The notes beneath the pieces were generated by a model that did not search any database, was not told where the DNA came from, and saw nothing but the letters and a program-made list of their open reading frames with translations. A DNA stretch of 64,000 nt from Nitzschia sp. DOCU1. Its lineage: Eukaryota; Bacillariophyta; Bacillariophyceae; Bacillariales; Bacillariaceae. How positions within the stretch are numbered: the stretch's first letter is position 1; the number at the start of each line of letters is the position of its first letter. Positions 63,063-64,000 of this stretch are shown here, piece by piece. The translations under genes were made by a program, and so were the position numbers. The stretch spans positions 310,001 through 374,000 of the forward strand of contig OX595988.1 in the NCBI GenBank assembly GCA_951394045.1, given 5' to 3'.

Positions 63063-64000
63063 TTACTGCTGTTCAACCACCGGCCAATGATTGCTATCCG
63101 AAAAAGAAGTGGTTGAATGCTCTGAAGCTCCTCCCAGGGAATTTCGACGGCTGTTCTTAAACCATCCGCGACGTTTGGTTTCATTCAAATCCTTGGCCTT
63201 CTTGGATACATCGATACCAAGCTTGGGGAGGCCACCAAACAGGCTTCGCTTTTTGCGGAGAGGATTGGTGGCGCGCTCCAAGTGTTGATGGAATCGCACA
63301 AAGTCTTTGACAAGGGCGTCTGTGTCCACTTGACCGCCCCGAACTTCGTCTGGTAAATATTTCTCAAAATCGAGTTCCATGAAGTAAGGTAGTTCGTCCT
63401 CTTGAATAATATGGACCTTTTTTCGAAAGTTTTCCGATAGCATGGGCTTCATGATCGCCCAAACCTTTCCGAACCACGAAGGAGGGTTCAAAATTATGAA
63501 CAGATCGACCTTGGCCGGAAAGATTCGCCCTTGAAGGACATTCATGAACTTCCTGCAGTATTCGGTGCTGAAGTTGTACATGTTCCAGCCCTCCATATTC
63601 GCCAGAAAGGCGATGCCTTGCTTGGAATCCTTGGCCACCATCTTGTCCATAACGAAGATGAGGTTATCAATCACATCCGAGACAGTAGTCTCTTTTGGGA
63701 AGTATCGAGATGGACGCATGTAGAAAACATTGCTCCCGTCGCTTGTCTTGAGTCCAGGGCATGGGAAAAGTGTCTTGCTTCGAAGTTGATCCTCCATATC
63801 GATGGCAGAGAGCTCAAAGAGACGGCCCTTACTTCTTCGCATCAGGCTGATAGCACGACGTTCGTTAAACTCGCAGTAGATAGCAATGCGCATAATCTGG
63901 CTGTCAGTGAATGCCTTTCTCTTGCACTCCGTCTTGAAGTCGGTTTCCCACGTGGCCTTTATTGTGGCAAAGCCCAAAATATCTTCATCGGAAAGGCCTC
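63063..64000 (-). CDS. CRAL-TRIO (SEC14-like) protein, array gene 3 (5' end beyond window)
   Basis: The frame is open through the window edge at 64000 (GLSDEDILGFATIKATWETDF before the first Met), so the N-terminus is missing. Present: MRIAIYCEFNERRAISLMRRS, LFPCPGLKTSDGSNVFYMRPSRY, DVIDNLIFVMDKM, IAFLANMEGWNMYNFSTEYC, FIILNPPSWFGKVWAIMKPML and YLPDEVRGGQVDTD. It has a basic C-terminal tail (SKKAKDLNETKRRGWFKNS). Stop at 63063. Confidence 0.83.
   Translation of the reverse strand, partial: GLSDEDILGFATIKATWETDFKTECKRKAFTDSQIMRIAIYCEFNERRAISLMRRSKGRLFELSAIDMEDQLRSKTLFPCPGLKTSDGSNVFYMRPSRYFPKETTVSDVIDNLIFVMDKMVAKDSKQGIAFLANMEGWNMYNFSTEYCRKFMNVLQGRIFPAKVDLFIILNPPSWFGKVWAIMKPMLSENFRKKVHIIQEDELPYFMELDFEKYLPDEVRGGQVDTDALVKDFVRFHQHLERATNPLRKKRSLFGGLPKLGIDVSKKAKDLNETKRRGWFKNSRRNSLGGASEHSTTSFSDSNHWPVVEQQ

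Overview
The window looks like nuclear DNA of a diatom, probably a pennate raphid species such as Seminavis or a relative (inference). The reasons are short GT-AG introns, both strands used with wide spacers, several protein families I know mainly from diatoms (an LCIB-type theta carbonic anhydrase, low-complexity proteins with diatom-conserved blocks, a SEC14-like array), a heliorhodopsin, and many tyrosine-recombinase (YR) elements. No rRNA, tRNA, CRISPR or prokaryotic operon was seen.

Layout. 1-3.3 kb: 3' part of a sulfotransferase and an acidic unknown protein. 3.9-7.5 kb: an apparently intact Crypton-like YR transposon with three exons. 9.5-16.6 kb: an unknown protein, a PPR protein, a MORN-repeat protein and another unknown. 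16.6-17.3 kb: a broken CDC16/APC6 fragment. 17.4-19.65 kb: copy 1 of a 2.2-kb interspersed repeat (copy 2 at 55.0-57.3 kb) carrying three stem-loop units. 20-27.9 kb: an unknown protein, a flavin-reductase-like protein, heliorhodopsin and an acetyl-CoA-transporter-like protein.

28.3-45.85 kb is the most informative region. A SERP1/RAMP4 gene and a theta-carbonic-anhydrase gene form a 2.1-kb unit that was duplicated in tandem. The second copy was then split by two insertions. Insertion 1 (31,071-37,414) interrupts the duplicated SERP exon. It is flanked by the same 5 bp (GGATC) and carries a RusA-type Holliday-junction resolvase, a 783-aa YR-like protein and a zinc-finger YR pseudogene. Insertion 2 (about 37.64-44.10 kb) holds a retrotransposon gag ORF and another decayed YR with a GCR1_C-like domain, bracketed by long inverted repeats. 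Both carbonic anhydrase copies keep an intact ORF, the same intron and a pair of TGACGT elements upstream, so both may still be CO2/cAMP-regulated.

46-64 kb: decayed fragments, a 1,212-aa diatom-type low-complexity protein, a RecQ helicase with an N-terminal RanBP2 zinc finger, the second copy of the 2.2-kb repeat, a three-exon EF-hand protein, and a tandem array of three CRAL-TRIO (SEC14-like) genes, the last cut by the window edge.

The candidate novel system is the RusA plus tyrosine-recombinase insertion: strand exchange by a YR passes through a Holliday junction, and RusA cuts Holliday junctions, so the two could cooperate in mobility. This is inference from gene content and boundaries only.
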